Assembly (NCBI RefSeq): GCF_027944115.1
Contig: NZ_JAPJZI010000001.1
Coordinates: 1,488,001-1,552,000, forward strand
Length of the DNA stretch: 64,000 nt
Direction of reading: 5' to 3'
Origin: Hoeflea prorocentri
GTDB lineage: Bacteria; Pseudomonadota; Alphaproteobacteria; Rhizobiales; Rhizobiaceae
Below, piece by piece: positions 21,240 to 29,887 of the stretch (within the stretch, counting starts at the first letter, position 1; every line of letters starts with the position of its first letter). A program made the position numbers and the translations under genes. Under the pieces are notes generated by a model. It was not told the origin of the DNA and searched no databases. It saw only the letters and a program-made list of their open reading frames with translations.

Positions 21240-21716
21240 ATGCGTTTTCTGATCTGCGGCCTGATCACCCTGTTCCTGTCATCGGCTCTTGCCAACGCTC
21301 AGTCGGTCATGCCGAGGGAAGGCTGGCAGGTGTTTAAGACCGATATTGCCTATTCCGCGCTTATTGAGCGGCTTGCAGCAGCCATCAAGGCGGAAAAGAT
21401 GGGGCTTGTTACACAGGCAAGCGCTTCTGTGGGAGCGGAGGCGCAGGGTTTCACGATTCCAGGCAACCGTGTGATCGGCGTCTATCGCAACGATTATGCG
21501 CGGCGCATGCTCGCCGCCAGTGTTGCTGCCGGTATCGAAGCACCCATCCGCTTTTATGTGACCGAAGATGAAGGCGGTGGGGCGACACTCTCCTGGAAAA
21601 CGCCGAGCTTCGTTTTCGCGCCCTATATGGATGAAGGCGGGGATGATCTCAAAGCGCTGGCGGCGGAGCTTGACGGGGTCTTTGACAGTATCGCGGAAAG
21701 GGCGCTTGGCGACTAA
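21240..21716 (+). CDS. DUF302 domain periplasmic protein
   Basis: Protein of 158 residues with a signal peptide (MRFLICGLITLFLSSALANA). The mature part fits DUF302: a GWQVFKTDIAYSALIERLAAAIKAEKMGLV helix-strand block in two parts, the GNRVIGVYRNDYARRML segment, and the ending TLSWKTPSFVF. Function is not known; DUF302 proteins are small exported alpha/beta proteins. It stands alone, 114 bases before an SDR gene in the same direction. A cagaaggataag sequence serves as ribosome site. Confidence 0.82.
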   Translation: MRFLICGLITLFLSSALANAQSVMPREGWQVFKTDIAYSALIERLAAAIKAEKMGLVTQASASVGAEAQGFTIPGNRVIGVYRNDYARRMLAASVAAGIEAPIRFYVTEDEGGGATLSWKTPSFVFAPYMDEGGDDLKALAAELDGVFDSIAERALGD

Positions 21717-21830
21717 GGGTCTATCCGGGTTTGCTCTGAAGGCTTCTGTTCCTACATTTTAAGCAGGTAACCCGTTGACGGGCGCTTTGTCGTCTGGATC
21801 TGCGGCAATAAAACAGGGGAGAGCCAATCC

Positions 21831-22604
21831 ATGTCCAATATCGCCCTCATTACCGGCGCATCGTCCGGCATCGGCGCTGAATTTGCCCGCTACCACGCCT
21901 CAAAAGGCGGCGATGTGATCCTTGTTGCCCGGCGTGAAGAGGCGCTCAATCTGCTGAAGGCCGAACTTGAGGAGAGCAGCAAGATCTCCGCTCATGTCCA
22001 CGCTGCGGACCTTGGCGCCGCGGGCGCGGCCGATCAGCTTTACGAGACCGTCAAGACAGCCGGCCAGCAGGTGAATATCCTGATCAACAATGCTGGGTTC
22101 GGCGGTCATGGCGTGCATACAGAGCGCGATCTGGCCGAGGAAATGGCGATGATTGATCTCAACGTTAAAGCCCTTGTGACACTCACATATCTGTTCGCCA
22201 AGGACATGGCGGCGCGTGGCGGCGGAAAAATCCTCAATGTGGGCTCGACGGCGGGTTTCATGCCGGGGCCGTTGCAGTCTGTCTATTTCGCCACAAAGGC
22301 GTTCGTAAACTCCTACAGCCAGGCCGTGGACCAGGAGTTGAAGTCCAAAGGTGTATCCTGCTCTGTGCTTGCGCCCGGCTATGTGGAAACCGAGTTCGCG
22401 CAGGTTGCCAGTCTTGAAGGCACGGATCTCGTAAAGAAGGGCGCGACGGCCAAGGAAGTGGCACAGTTCGGCTATGATGCGATGATGCGGGGTCAACTGG
22501 TCAGCATCAATGACAAGCAACTAAGCTTCTTGATGAACTGGATGATCCCGCTGCTGCCGCGCCGCACGGTTCTCAAGATGGTCAACAAGATGCAGGCGAA
22601 ATAG
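21831..22604 (+). CDS. Short-chain dehydrogenase/reductase family oxidoreductase
   Basis: Classical SDR of 257 residues (YqjQ/DltE-like branch). The NAD(P)-binding motif TGASSGIGAEFARY begins at about residue 8, the NNAG motif is in ILINNAGFGGHG, the catalytic Ser in VGSTAGFM, and the YxxxK motif in YFATKAFV. The Arg after the second strand (VARREEAL) favours NADP. The substrate is not predictable. The ggggagag ribosome site lies eight bases before the ATG. Confidence 0.9.
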   Translation: MSNIALITGASSGIGAEFARYHASKGGDVILVARREEALNLLKAELEESSKISAHVHAADLGAAGAADQLYETVKTAGQQVNILINNAGFGGHGVHTERDLAEEMAMIDLNVKALVTLTYLFAKDMAARGGGKILNVGSTAGFMPGPLQSVYFATKAFVNSYSQAVDQELKSKGVSCSVLAPGYVETEFAQVASLEGTDLVKKGATAKEVAQFGYDAMMRGQLVSINDKQLSFLMNWMIPLLPRRTVLKMVNKMQAK

Positions 22605-22656
22605 GGGCGGCTATCCGCACCTGTATCAGGATTGCCTCACGTCATCCGGCGTGTGC

Positions 22657-22863
22657 TCACGGCTGACAGGGGCCGCCGCGGTAATCATGCCGGCCGCTGG
22701 CCGTAACGGACATCACATCTGTCCAGGCGGTGCCCGTATCGGTTACAGTCAGCAGACGCCGCGTATCGATGCCCCTTCGTTGGCAGGCACCGGCCATTAC
22801 GCCGCTCGGTGCGCGGGGCCTGTTCGCGGCGTTTCCTATCTCACACCGCGACGGATCTGTCAT
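22657..22863 (-). CDS. Possible small protein, 68 residues
   Basis: Small open frame in an otherwise empty 446-base interval. Its support is a well-placed agagga ribosome site seven bases before the ATG and a codon pattern not unlike the neighbours. The product has three Cys, no signal peptide and no membrane segment, and I do not recognise a family. It may be a real small gene or chance. The rest of 22605-23050 shows no other gene. Confidence 0.3.
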   Translation of the reverse strand: MTDPSRCEIGNAANRPRAPSGVMAGACQRRGIDTRRLLTVTDTGTAWTDVMSVTASGRHDYRGGPCQP

Positions 22864-23050
22864 TGCGTCCTCTCTGGTCGTCCCGATGTAGGAGCTGGCT
22901 TCCTGCGGACCCGTTGAAGCCCATTGCGTGCCGCAACATCATGGAAGGAGCAGGGCGCTTCTTATCTATTGACGCTTGACCACACCGAGAGCTTTACTGA
23001 GGTCGGCGCGGGTATCATGGGGATACAAATGTCGGCAGTGGGGGGACTTT

Positions 23051-23542
23051 ATGGGCAATGAATTCGACGCGCTGAATCAAGCTGTTGTGTATGCTGACAA
23101 AATGCTTGATTGGTATGAAACACATGCCTACTGGAAGATGATTGCCTTTCGCACCACGGGCGTAGTGACCATATTGGCGACCATTGCGATCACCTATATT
23201 TCTGCGTCTTTAAGCGAGCAATCGCAGACAATCCTGGGTTACCAAAAAAAGCATCTGATCACCGGACTTGCGGTGTTGAGCGCGATTACCGTTGCGCTTC
23301 CAGCTTTCTTTGGCTGGCAAAACGCCTGGGAAAGCCACCGGGTGGCGCAGTTTCGGATCGAGGCGGCGATCGTAGAGGCCAAAATCAGGCGGGCTGCCCT
23401 GTTGGGGACTGCGCGGCGCACCGAAATGACACTTGAGGCGCAGCATCTGACGCAAACGGTCAGAGACATCGTGCTTTCCGAAACGGACAAGTTTTATCGG
23501 GGGATCGGAAAGCCTACCGGCAAACCGCAGCCTGACGACTGA
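23051..23542 (+). CDS. DUF4231-like two-transmembrane protein
   Basis: Protein of 163 residues: an N-terminal helix, two transmembrane segments (about 34-53 and 73-91) with a short loop, then a C-terminal amphipathic helical region rich in Arg and Glu. This layout resembles DUF4231, which is related to the SLATT membrane domains predicted to act as effector pores in nucleotide-signalling conflict systems. Here no cyclase, sensor or toxin gene is adjacent, so a defence role is not supported. The start at 23051 follows a run of six G's. Confidence 0.6.
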   Translation: MGNEFDALNQAVVYADKMLDWYETHAYWKMIAFRTTGVVTILATIAITYISASLSEQSQTILGYQKKHLITGLAVLSAITVALPAFFGWQNAWESHRVAQFRIEAAIVEAKIRRAALLGTARRTEMTLEAQHLTQTVRDIVLSETDKFYRGIGKPTGKPQPDD

Positions 23543-23574
23543 TCAGCCGGGCGGCCTGAGAAGATGCACTCTAG

Positions 23575-24231
23575 TCAGGCTGTCGCCGTTGTTGCCTTCG
23601 CATCCTGCTCGACTTGTCCCCAGGCCGTGCGTCGCCGCCGGCTCCGGCCGAGGATCATCGCCAGGACAATCGAGCCTTTCAGGGTGAACAGGTAGACCGG
23701 ATAGGCAAGCAGGATCGGGTCGAGGCCGCCGACCGACAGCATGGCACAGACTGAGGCGATGAGGGAAACGGCCCAGGTGACCATCGTCTCGCTGCCGGGA
23801 TCGCGATAGGCTTTGAGAACCGTGGCGCTGCCGCCAAGCAGGCTGATCGAAATCGTGATCGCCAGCGCGTAGGCGGCGTTATCGGTGTTGTACCACAGCA
23901 AAAGCCCGGCGGCGGCGCAGGCAAGGATCATGTAGTCGGATCTTTTCAGATAGCCTCCGACGCCGACGCGGATCGACAGGCAGAAAATGATGACTGTTCC
24001 CGAGACCTGCACACCGGCGAACCACAAAGATCCGCTTGCGCCTTCATAGACCTGCGAGAAGAACGCGATTGTGCCGAGCACGGACCAAATCAGCCAGGAC
24101 GCGCGTTGCGGTCTCGTGCGGCGGCGTGAGATGTCCAGAATATAGGGAATGTAGGCGAAGGTGGCGAGGATGCCCGACAGGAGGCCGAGGATTGTCAGGC
24201 TTGTCATTGTTTCGAAGAATTCACTGCTCAT
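23575..24231 (-). CDS. Seven-TM-like membrane protein of SWEET/PQ-loop type, function unknown
   Basis: Membrane protein of 218 residues with about six to seven hydrophobic segments and a basic C-terminal tail. The opening LLSGILATFAYIPYILDISRR, followed by RASWLIWSVLG, resembles the PQ-loop/SemiSWEET repeat (with P and W-L-I-W positions), and a second related repeat may follow at about 110-140 (GGSATVLKAYRDPGSETMVTW in parts). A sugar-transporter role is only a guess. Alternative starts exist at 24207 and further upstream; 24231 keeps a short hydrophilic N-terminus. Confidence 0.6.
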   Translation of the reverse strand: MSSEFFETMTSLTILGLLSGILATFAYIPYILDISRRRTRPQRASWLIWSVLGTIAFFSQVYEGASGSLWFAGVQVSGTVIIFCLSIRVGVGGYLKRSDYMILACAAAGLLLWYNTDNAAYALAITISISLLGGSATVLKAYRDPGSETMVTWAVSLIASVCAMLSVGGLDPILLAYPVYLFTLKGSIVLAMILGRSRRRRTAWGQVEQDAKATTATA

Positions 24232-24715
24232 CTGTGCCGCATGCCTTGACTGGACGGCCCTTCGGCCGCGCTGGATCGTTGCGCATAGGTTCTCCGCTCG
24301 CCGGCGGGGTTTGACCCTGCCGGTCGTCTTGCGGTCCCAATGCAATGTCTGTGGGTGGATCCTGTTATTCGTTACCCGGCTTCATTCCTGCGGTATCGCC
24401 CTTTGAACCATTCCCGGTGACCGGGGAGAGCCATGGGGACATACTGCAATCTTACATGTTCTATTGAAGCTCTGTTTGCCTGTTTTTTATGTAGTGAAAG
24501 CTACAAATACTTCTAAAAACGAGTATTGAAATCGAAATATTAGTAACTATGGGCGATCCGCGTGGACGAATATTGGCAAGCAGCGGGGCGGTTTGCGCGC
24601 ATCCATTGCGTTGCTGACAGAATCGCGGGACGACCGGGCATGAAACCAAAAGGGGTGTTCGCCGATGGCATTCGCGGCAATAATCAATGCGCGACAATGA
24701 TCGTATGGGGGCAGG
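24232..24715. other. Gene-free interval of 484 bases
   Basis: No supported gene. The only clear structure is a perfect 6+1+6 inverted repeat, cccggtgaccggg, at 24413-24425. Bases from about 24440 to 24550 are AT-rich, unlike the flanks, and may hold the promoter of the following formyltransferase-like gene. No terminator T-run follows the inverted repeat. Confidence 0.4.
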
Positions 24716-25555
24716 ATGAACATCGTCATACTGACTTATGATTTGCCGGAGGCCAATGTCGTCACCCATGAACTGCTTCGCCAACTGGGCGATGAGGTGA
24801 AGGGCATTGTCTGCTCGACATCGATGATCGGCGGAAAGAGCGATGCCGAGGCGATCCGCCAGCTTGGACGGCAGATGGGATGGCGCTATGGCGGCGGCTG
24901 GCTCATTCATTTGTGGATGGCCAAGCTGGGAGCCTTGAGCCTGAGGCTTCGGGGAAAAACCGCCGGCTTCGGTTCGCTGAAAGCGCTGGCGCGGGAAGCT
25001 GGTGTCCCGGTGGTTGCGACCGCCAGGCCTCATAGTGAGCAGGTGCTTGCAAAGATCAGGTCGTGGGCGCCCGATCTGATCGTGTCAAACTATTTCAACC
25101 AGGTCATCCGCCAGCCGATCCTTGAGATGCCGCCGCGCGGCACCATCAATATGCATCCGGCGCTGCTGCCGAGGAACCGCGGCCTGATGCCGTGTTTCTG
25201 GGCGGTGGCTAATGGCGATGAGACCACCGGTGCGACGGTTCACTGGGTGGATGAGGCACTTGATACGGGGAACATCCTTTCTCAGGGCACCGTTCCGATC
25301 GAAAAGGGGGACTCGGTGATTTCCCTGTCGCAGAAATGCAGCGATTGCGGGGCCGGTCTGCTGCTGGAATGCATCGACATGCTTCGCAAGGGCCACGTGC
25401 CGGGCCGCCAGCAGGATGAAACGCAAAGGAGCTACTATTCCTGGCCGACCGGTGGCGGCATAAGGCGCCTTTACCGGCGTGGCCACTGCTACGGCTCGCT
25501 TGTCGAGATGTGGCGGCAGGTCGGAAGGGCGCAGGCGCGGCTTGCCAAGCGGTGA
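24716..25555 (+). CDS. Formyltransferase-family protein
   Basis: Protein of 279 residues with the formyl-transferase fold seen in methionyl-tRNA and GAR formyltransferases. Catalytic-type motifs are the Asn-x-His in TINMHPALLPRNRG and the Asp in VHWVDEALDTGNIL. The C-terminal tRNA-binding domain of Fmt is absent, so it is not Fmt itself. Related stand-alone enzymes formylate nucleotide sugars or amino acids using 10-formyl-tetrahydrofolate. The substrate is unknown. A gggggcagg ribosome site directly precedes the ATG. Confidence 0.78.
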   Translation: MNIVILTYDLPEANVVTHELLRQLGDEVKGIVCSTSMIGGKSDAEAIRQLGRQMGWRYGGGWLIHLWMAKLGALSLRLRGKTAGFGSLKALAREAGVPVVATARPHSEQVLAKIRSWAPDLIVSNYFNQVIRQPILEMPPRGTINMHPALLPRNRGLMPCFWAVANGDETTGATVHWVDEALDTGNILSQGTVPIEKGDSVISLSQKCSDCGAGLLLECIDMLRKGHVPGRQQDETQRSYYSWPTGGGIRRLYRRGHCYGSLVEMWRQVGRAQARLAKR

Positions 25556-25649
25556 GGTGCTTGCAGCGGGTGCGCAATCGCGATCGATCAGTCGCCAGGC
25601 AGTCTCACAAAGCAGTCCTGGTGGGTTATGGGTTAAGGTCTATCCTGTC

Positions 25650-26366
25650 CTAGGGACGCAGCGGCGAGAGTCGCAGGGTGACGCCTGTCTGCGGATTGGA
25701 AAGCGCCAGCTCATCAGAAAACGGGCTGAACACAATGTCAATCCGGCCCTGAAGCGCGGCGAGGATTGTCTTTTCCTGGGTCGCCAGCGCCTCGTCTGGG
25801 CAGGCCTTTCTCGTCATCATGACCGGTCCCTTGATGAACAACGCGTTGCTGTCGATACTGCCAGCGGTTGTGAACTGATTGCAGCCGGTTGATCCGGACA
25901 CCGAGCCGTCAGGAGCGAAGGTCACAAAGGCTTCTGCGTTCGGGGGCTGCCCGTTGATCTTCAGCAGGGCCCAGCGCACCGGCTCTGAGACCGCCGCGTT
26001 CGCGACCGGTTCGGACCCTTCCGTCAGGAACCGTCCGGCAACCCATCCCACGATGCCGTCATAGGCAATCCGGCACCAGACGCGGCGCTCCGACGCATCG
26101 CGCTCCGCTTCCGTCGCCTCAAGCCATTCGGCAAAGCTCAGCCCGCCCTCGCATCCAAGGTTCTGGATGCCGTCGCCGTCCGGCGGTATCTCGCCGATCT
26201 TCTGTGCCCTCGGGTTCGGCTCAGTGCGGATATTGAGGACATCATTGGCGGCGACATCGCGCACCATGAAAAAATCCGGCCCGTCTGCGGTGGCGTGTGC
26301 GCCGGATGCCGCCGCCAGCAGCATGCCGATGCTCAGTGCAATGTTTGCCGCAAATCTGATTTCCAT
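25650..26366 (-). CDS. Exported SH3b-META domain protein
   Basis: Protein of 238 residues with a signal peptide (MEIRFAANIALSIGMLLAAA, ending ...GAHA). It has an SH3-like domain at about 35-120 (FMVRDVAANDVLNIRTEPNP, AYDGIVGWVAGRFL) followed by a META/HslJ-like domain at about 130-238 (WALLKINGQPPNAEAFVTF, GSTGCNQFTTAGSI, MMTRKACP). META proteins are periplasmic or lipoprotein-like and linked to stress or drug tolerance; no enzyme activity is known. An aagagg ribosome site supports the 26366 start. It follows the amidohydrolase gene after about 50 bases and may be cotranscribed. Confidence 0.82.
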   Translation of the reverse strand: MEIRFAANIALSIGMLLAAASGAHATADGPDFFMVRDVAANDVLNIRTEPNPRAQKIGEIPPDGDGIQNLGCEGGLSFAEWLEATEAERDASERRVWCRIAYDGIVGWVAGRFLTEGSEPVANAAVSEPVRWALLKINGQPPNAEAFVTFAPDGSVSGSTGCNQFTTAGSIDSNALFIKGPVMMTRKACPDEALATQEKTILAALQGRIDIVFSPFSDELALSNPQTGVTLRLSPLRP

Positions 26367-26419
26367 GATTCTGCCTCTTCCCGTGTGTGGCGCGGTATGG
26401 CTCAGGAGGCGAACCGACC

Positions 26420-27184
26420 TCAAGCCGGGCACTGGAGTGAAATGCCGTAAAACCCGGCCGCATTCTCGCGCAGGATGCGCGCTCTGTCCCGGGTTGAGAA
26501 ATTGTCGAGAACGAGATCGACGTCCTCGACGCGAAACGGTCTCTTGGCCCGGGTGGATGGGAGGTCGGTTCCGAACATAAGCGCATGCGGGTTCTCGTCA
26601 TGAATTTTGCGCAGTGCGCCCAATGGGTCAAAGTCCAGCCGGCCAAAACCTGTTGCCTTGACCTTTACTCCGCGCTCTACCAAGCGGAGCAGATGCGGCA
26701 GGCCGTCCTCGGACAGGCCCAGATGGTCGATGCTGGCTTTCGGCAGGCCTGACAATACCGGCATCAGGTCGGGAAGATCCTTTGCATCGATATAGAGTTC
26801 CACATGCCAGCCTGCGAGGTCGAAGACCCGCTGGCCTAGGGGCTCGATCTGGTCAAGCGTTGCCGACCCGCCGCGCCGGACATTGAAACGAACTGCGCGC
26901 ACACCTTCCCGGTCCAGTGCAAGGATCTCTTCGTCAGTCAGCGAAGGGGGAATCTGCGCCACGCCGACGAAACCGGGCCCCAGATGCGCAAGGGCATGCA
27001 AAAGGTAGCTGGTGTCGAAGCCCTGCATCGAACCTGAGACGACCGCGCCTCCGCAGACATGCAGGTTGTTCCGCCATGTGTCATAATTGCTCAAGGTGAA
27101 GGGCTGCGGCAGATACCCGTTGTTTTCGTGCATCGGAAAACCGGGTTCGAAGATGTGAAAATGCGCATCGAACAGGTCTGTCAT
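26420..27184 (-). CDS. Amidohydrolase_2-family metal-dependent hydrolase
   Basis: TIM-barrel amidohydrolase of 254 residues, similar to 2-pyrone-4,6-dicarboxylate lactonase-type enzymes. Key residues are the HxH motif in FDAHFHIF near the N-terminus, His in ASIDHLGLS and Asp in LMFGTDLPSTR near the C-terminus, all in the expected places for a mononuclear metal site. The substrate is unknown. Two start codons four codons apart are possible; 27184 has ggggaaa just upstream. Confidence 0.83.
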   Translation of the reverse strand: MTDLFDAHFHIFEPGFPMHENNGYLPQPFTLSNYDTWRNNLHVCGGAVVSGSMQGFDTSYLLHALAHLGPGFVGVAQIPPSLTDEEILALDREGVRAVRFNVRRGGSATLDQIEPLGQRVFDLAGWHVELYIDAKDLPDLMPVLSGLPKASIDHLGLSEDGLPHLLRLVERGVKVKATGFGRLDFDPLGALRKIHDENPHALMFGTDLPSTRAKRPFRVEDVDLVLDNFSTRDRARILRENAAGFYGISLQCPA

Positions 27185-27295
27185 TGCTTTCCCCATGCAT
27201 AAATCCGCTGACCCGGGCCCTTAGGGCAGTGTCTTGTCGGGGCCGCTTCACTCACAACGTCGTATCACAATCCAGGCCTGATGCTGTAGCTCAAA

Positions 27296-27333
27296 GCCCC
27301 GGCGGCGCGCTACACGTGCCGCCGGGGCCTTTC
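27296..27333 (-). terminator. GC-rich hairpin, probable zinT terminator
   Basis: An eleven-base perfect stem, gccccggcggc / gccgccggggc, with an eleven-base loop lies 30-odd bases downstream of the zinT stop. The T-run on the minus strand is short (ttt), so termination may be partial. Confidence 0.55.
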
Positions 27334-27361
27334 AGGTCTGTCGCGTATCAGGTTCGGAATA

Positions 27362-28036
27362 TCAGTGGGCCATCATGGCGTGGGCGATGTCGTCGCCGCT
27401 CATGCTTACCGGGAAATAGGTCGGCCAGTTGGTGAGTTCCTCAAGGATTTTCGCCCGGTCGTCTCCCCAGTAGAGGTGATAGTGATCCGACTTTTCCGGG
27501 GCGATCCTGTGGTCGCTGAACTGGATGTAGAGCGGTGCATCTTCATCGCCCTCAGCCTTCTTGAAGATAAAGCGGACGCCGCGATTTCCCTTCTTGTATG
27601 TCAGGATTTCATAGCCGTCATCTTCGTAGCGCGCTTCCAGCGGCTTGCCGTCGCGGTAGAATGTGACGCTGCCGTCCGCAATGACGATGCGGTCCACATC
27701 GGTGCGATAGCCGACTTCGTAATAGGCGCGATATTCATCGGCGGTCCTGTCGCCGCCTTCAGCCTTGTGCGCCATGACCTTGTCCAGCGTGCCGTCCTGG
27801 AGATGCGGATAAAGGCTCTGCCAGTCGCCTTGCCAGTCGGCAAGGGTGCGGGGTTTGATCTGATCGTCCTCGAAATAGCCTTTGTAGACGGTCTTTTCGT
27901 CGCCGTGGTCATGCTTGTGGCTGTGACTGTGGGCTGATGTCTTGTCCTTCGTCTCGGCCGCAACGGGCAGGGCCGTCGTCAGCAGCGCGCCGCCGACAAG
28001 AAACGCGCAGGAAATTTTGGCAAAGCTTTTACGCAT
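27362..28036 (-). CDS. zinT: ZinT family periplasmic zinc-binding protein
   Basis: ZinT/YodA protein of 224 residues, a periplasmic zinc carrier that helps ZnuABC under zinc starvation. It has a signal peptide (MRKSFAKISCAFLVGGALL, ending about ...PVAAE), a His-rich low-complexity stretch (SHSHKHDHGD, about 38-47), then the calycin-like ZinT domain with FEDDQIKPRTLADWQGDWQS in parts and the ligand-containing FSDHRIAPEKSDHYHLYWGD. ATG 28036 is preferred over an in-frame TTG at 28051, with gagg upstream. A Zur site lies 31 bases upstream, so zinc repression is expected. Confidence 0.93.
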   Translation of the reverse strand: MRKSFAKISCAFLVGGALLTTALPVAAETKDKTSAHSHSHKHDHGDEKTVYKGYFEDDQIKPRTLADWQGDWQSLYPHLQDGTLDKVMAHKAEGGDRTADEYRAYYEVGYRTDVDRIVIADGSVTFYRDGKPLEARYEDDGYEILTYKKGNRGVRFIFKKAEGDEDAPLYIQFSDHRIAPEKSDHYHLYWGDDRAKILEELTNWPTYFPVSMSGDDIAHAMMAH

Positions 28037-28066
28037 GATTTTCAACCTCAATTGGTTTTTCAGTAG

Positions 28067-28089
28067 GTAATGTTACAACATAACATTAC
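28067..28089 (-). promoter_or_regulatory. Zur box upstream of zinT
   Basis: Perfect nine-base inverted repeat gtaatgtta / taacattac with a five-base spacer, centred 42 bases before the zinT ATG. This closely matches proteobacterial Zur operators (core ATGTTA...TAACAT). It should block transcription of zinT when zinc is sufficient. Confidence 0.85.
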
Positions 28090-28359
28090 GGGATCGGGTC
28101 ATATTGGAGTTTGGGTGCGCGGGCAAGGGCAAGAATGCGTCCGGGGTCAAATTAACAGCGGCGACGGACTGTTTGGCCCCGTGTGCCATGAGCGAGACCC
28201 TCACCGCACTCGGGATTTGGCGCGTTGTCGCCCGTAATCCGGTGCGATCCACGTGCGGGCCTGGTTTCTTGATCCACCGGTTTCGCACCGGTAGTCTTCG
28301 GTCTGGGCTGGCCGTGCGGCGGGCCCCAATGCGGAACGCCAACAGGGGCCGAAACGCGC
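28090..28359. other. Gene-free interval between zinT and the ATP-grasp gene
   Basis: No supported gene in about 270 bases. A short inverted repeat ccggtttcgcaccgg (28278-28292) is the only structure noted. The promoters of the two divergent genes should lie here. Confidence 0.4.
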
Positions 28360-29706
28360 ATGAGCCTTGTTCGTCAAGTCACCGACCGCTGGGATGAAGA
28401 GCTGGCGAAAGCCGGCGCACAGGACATGGAACGCCTGCTGGCTGCGCAGCGAGACGAACGGCTGCTGATCCGCGACCGTCCGCTCTGCACCGTCGCGCGG
28501 CCGCATTTTGTCTCCGGCAGCGAGTTGGAGCGGCACGGTCATGTTGTCACCGTCCTTTCGGGTGCCATTGCGCGCGCCCGCGACCATGTGGTCGCCAACC
28601 GTGAGCGGGAGGCCGATCATCTCGGGCGTTTCTATGACTGGATCGGCGATCTCATGCATCTGGAACCGGCGGGCGCCGACCACGGTGCAATCACGCGGCT
28701 TGACGGGTTCCGGGCAGAAGCCGGGCTCAACTTCATCGAGCTGAATGCCGATTGCCCGGGCGGCGCCGGCCATAGCGACCGCCTGGCGGCGGTTTTTCAG
28801 ACGCTGGAGACATTTCAGGCCGTCAGCAGCGATTTTGCGCTCAGGCCGTTAAAGCTTCAGCCGGCCGTGGGCAAGGCGCTGATGGATGCCTGGCGCGATT
28901 GGGGCGGCAGCCATGCGCCGACCGTCGGCGTGATCGGATGGTTCAGGAATTTCGGCACCACCGCCAAGGCCGTTGCCGAGGATAATGCCCCGCTGCGCGA
29001 GGCCGGGATTGCCGACATTGTCGCGGAGGTGCCTGAAGCGCTGGAATTCGACGGCCATCGCTTGCGCGCCGGCGGGCTAGAGGTCGATCTCGTCTACCGC
29101 CTGATGCTGACACGCGATGTGCTGGCCGCGCGCGATACGCTCAAGCCGTTGCTCGATGCGCTCCAGCAAAATGCCGTTTGCATGGTGAACCCGTTCCGCG
29201 CCGAACTGATGGGCCACAAGGCGCTTTTTGCCCTCATCACCGATCCGGATGTCGATCTCGGCCTGTCGGCGGCGGAGCAAGCGATTATCCGGGATCATGT
29301 GCCCTGGGGCCGGCTGGTGCGGGAGGGCAAGATGCTGGACGCCGAGGGTCGCCGGGTCGATCTCATCGATCATGTGCTTTCCAATCGGGAGAGCCTGGTC
29401 TTGAAACCCACCCATGCGGCCAAGGGCGACGGGGTCGAACTCGGCTGGCATCACGATGCCTCGTCATGGGAGGCGGCGGTTCGCGTCGCGCTTGCCGGGG
29501 ATTTCATCGTCCAGGAACGCGTTCCGACAAAGAGCATCCTCTATCCCGCCGCCGAGCCTGGCCTGCCGCCACGCGCCATGTTCGAAGATACCGACCCGCT
29601 GGTCGCGCGCGGCGAACTTGCCGGCTATCTCACCCGCGTCTCGGAAATGGAGATCGTCAATGTGGCGAAACAGGGCAACGTCGTGCCGTCCTTTGTTGTG
29701 GGGTGA
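28360..29706 (+). CDS. ATP-grasp-like protein, circularly permuted type
   Basis: Protein of 448 residues with features of circularly permuted ATP-grasp or glutathionylspermidine synthase-like ligases: GLNFIELNADCPGGAGHSD near 125-143 (acidic nucleotide/metal strand), VLKPTHAAKGDGVELG near 345-360 (Lys and Gly-rich loop) and GDFIVQERVPTK near 380. Such enzymes join a carboxylate to an amine with ATP. The usual partner genes (alpha-E domain protein, transglutaminase) are absent, so pathway and substrate are unknown. The ribosome site is weak. A repeat-like sequence lies 42 bases after the stop. Confidence 0.65.
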   Translation: MSLVRQVTDRWDEELAKAGAQDMERLLAAQRDERLLIRDRPLCTVARPHFVSGSELERHGHVVTVLSGAIARARDHVVANREREADHLGRFYDWIGDLMHLEPAGADHGAITRLDGFRAEAGLNFIELNADCPGGAGHSDRLAAVFQTLETFQAVSSDFALRPLKLQPAVGKALMDAWRDWGGSHAPTVGVIGWFRNFGTTAKAVAEDNAPLREAGIADIVAEVPEALEFDGHRLRAGGLEVDLVYRLMLTRDVLAARDTLKPLLDALQQNAVCMVNPFRAELMGHKALFALITDPDVDLGLSAAEQAIIRDHVPWGRLVREGKMLDAEGRRVDLIDHVLSNRESLVLKPTHAAKGDGVELGWHHDASSWEAAVRVALAGDFIVQERVPTKSILYPAAEPGLPPRAMFEDTDPLVARGELAGYLTRVSEMEIVNVAKQGNVVPSFVVG

Positions 29707-29747
29707 GGGGCATTTGCGGACGCCGTACCGTCCGGAACTGGGAAACT

Positions 29748-29767
29748 GGTGAACTGTTACCGTAATT
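29748..29767 (+). repeat. Degenerate copy of the 20-base RAYT-associated repeat
   Basis: ggtgaactgttaccgtaatt matches the repeat agtaaactgtcaccgtaatt at 17 of 20 positions. It lies just after the ATP-grasp gene, 2.9 kb before the cluster of exact copies. Confidence 0.6.
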
Positions 29768-29887
29768 GATTGGCCATGCCGGGGGCGGACGCGTGATGTT
29801 TGCGCTTGTCGCGTTTTCGAAACGCGGGCATTGTGGTTGCCGGGGCGAAAAACTGGAGCTGAGAACCAGCCGAGAGGGATCGATCAC

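Noticed and set aside
23051-23542. SLATT-type defence effector
   Set aside because: No cyclase, sensor or nuclease partner adjoins the DUF4231-like gene, so only the membrane family is stated.
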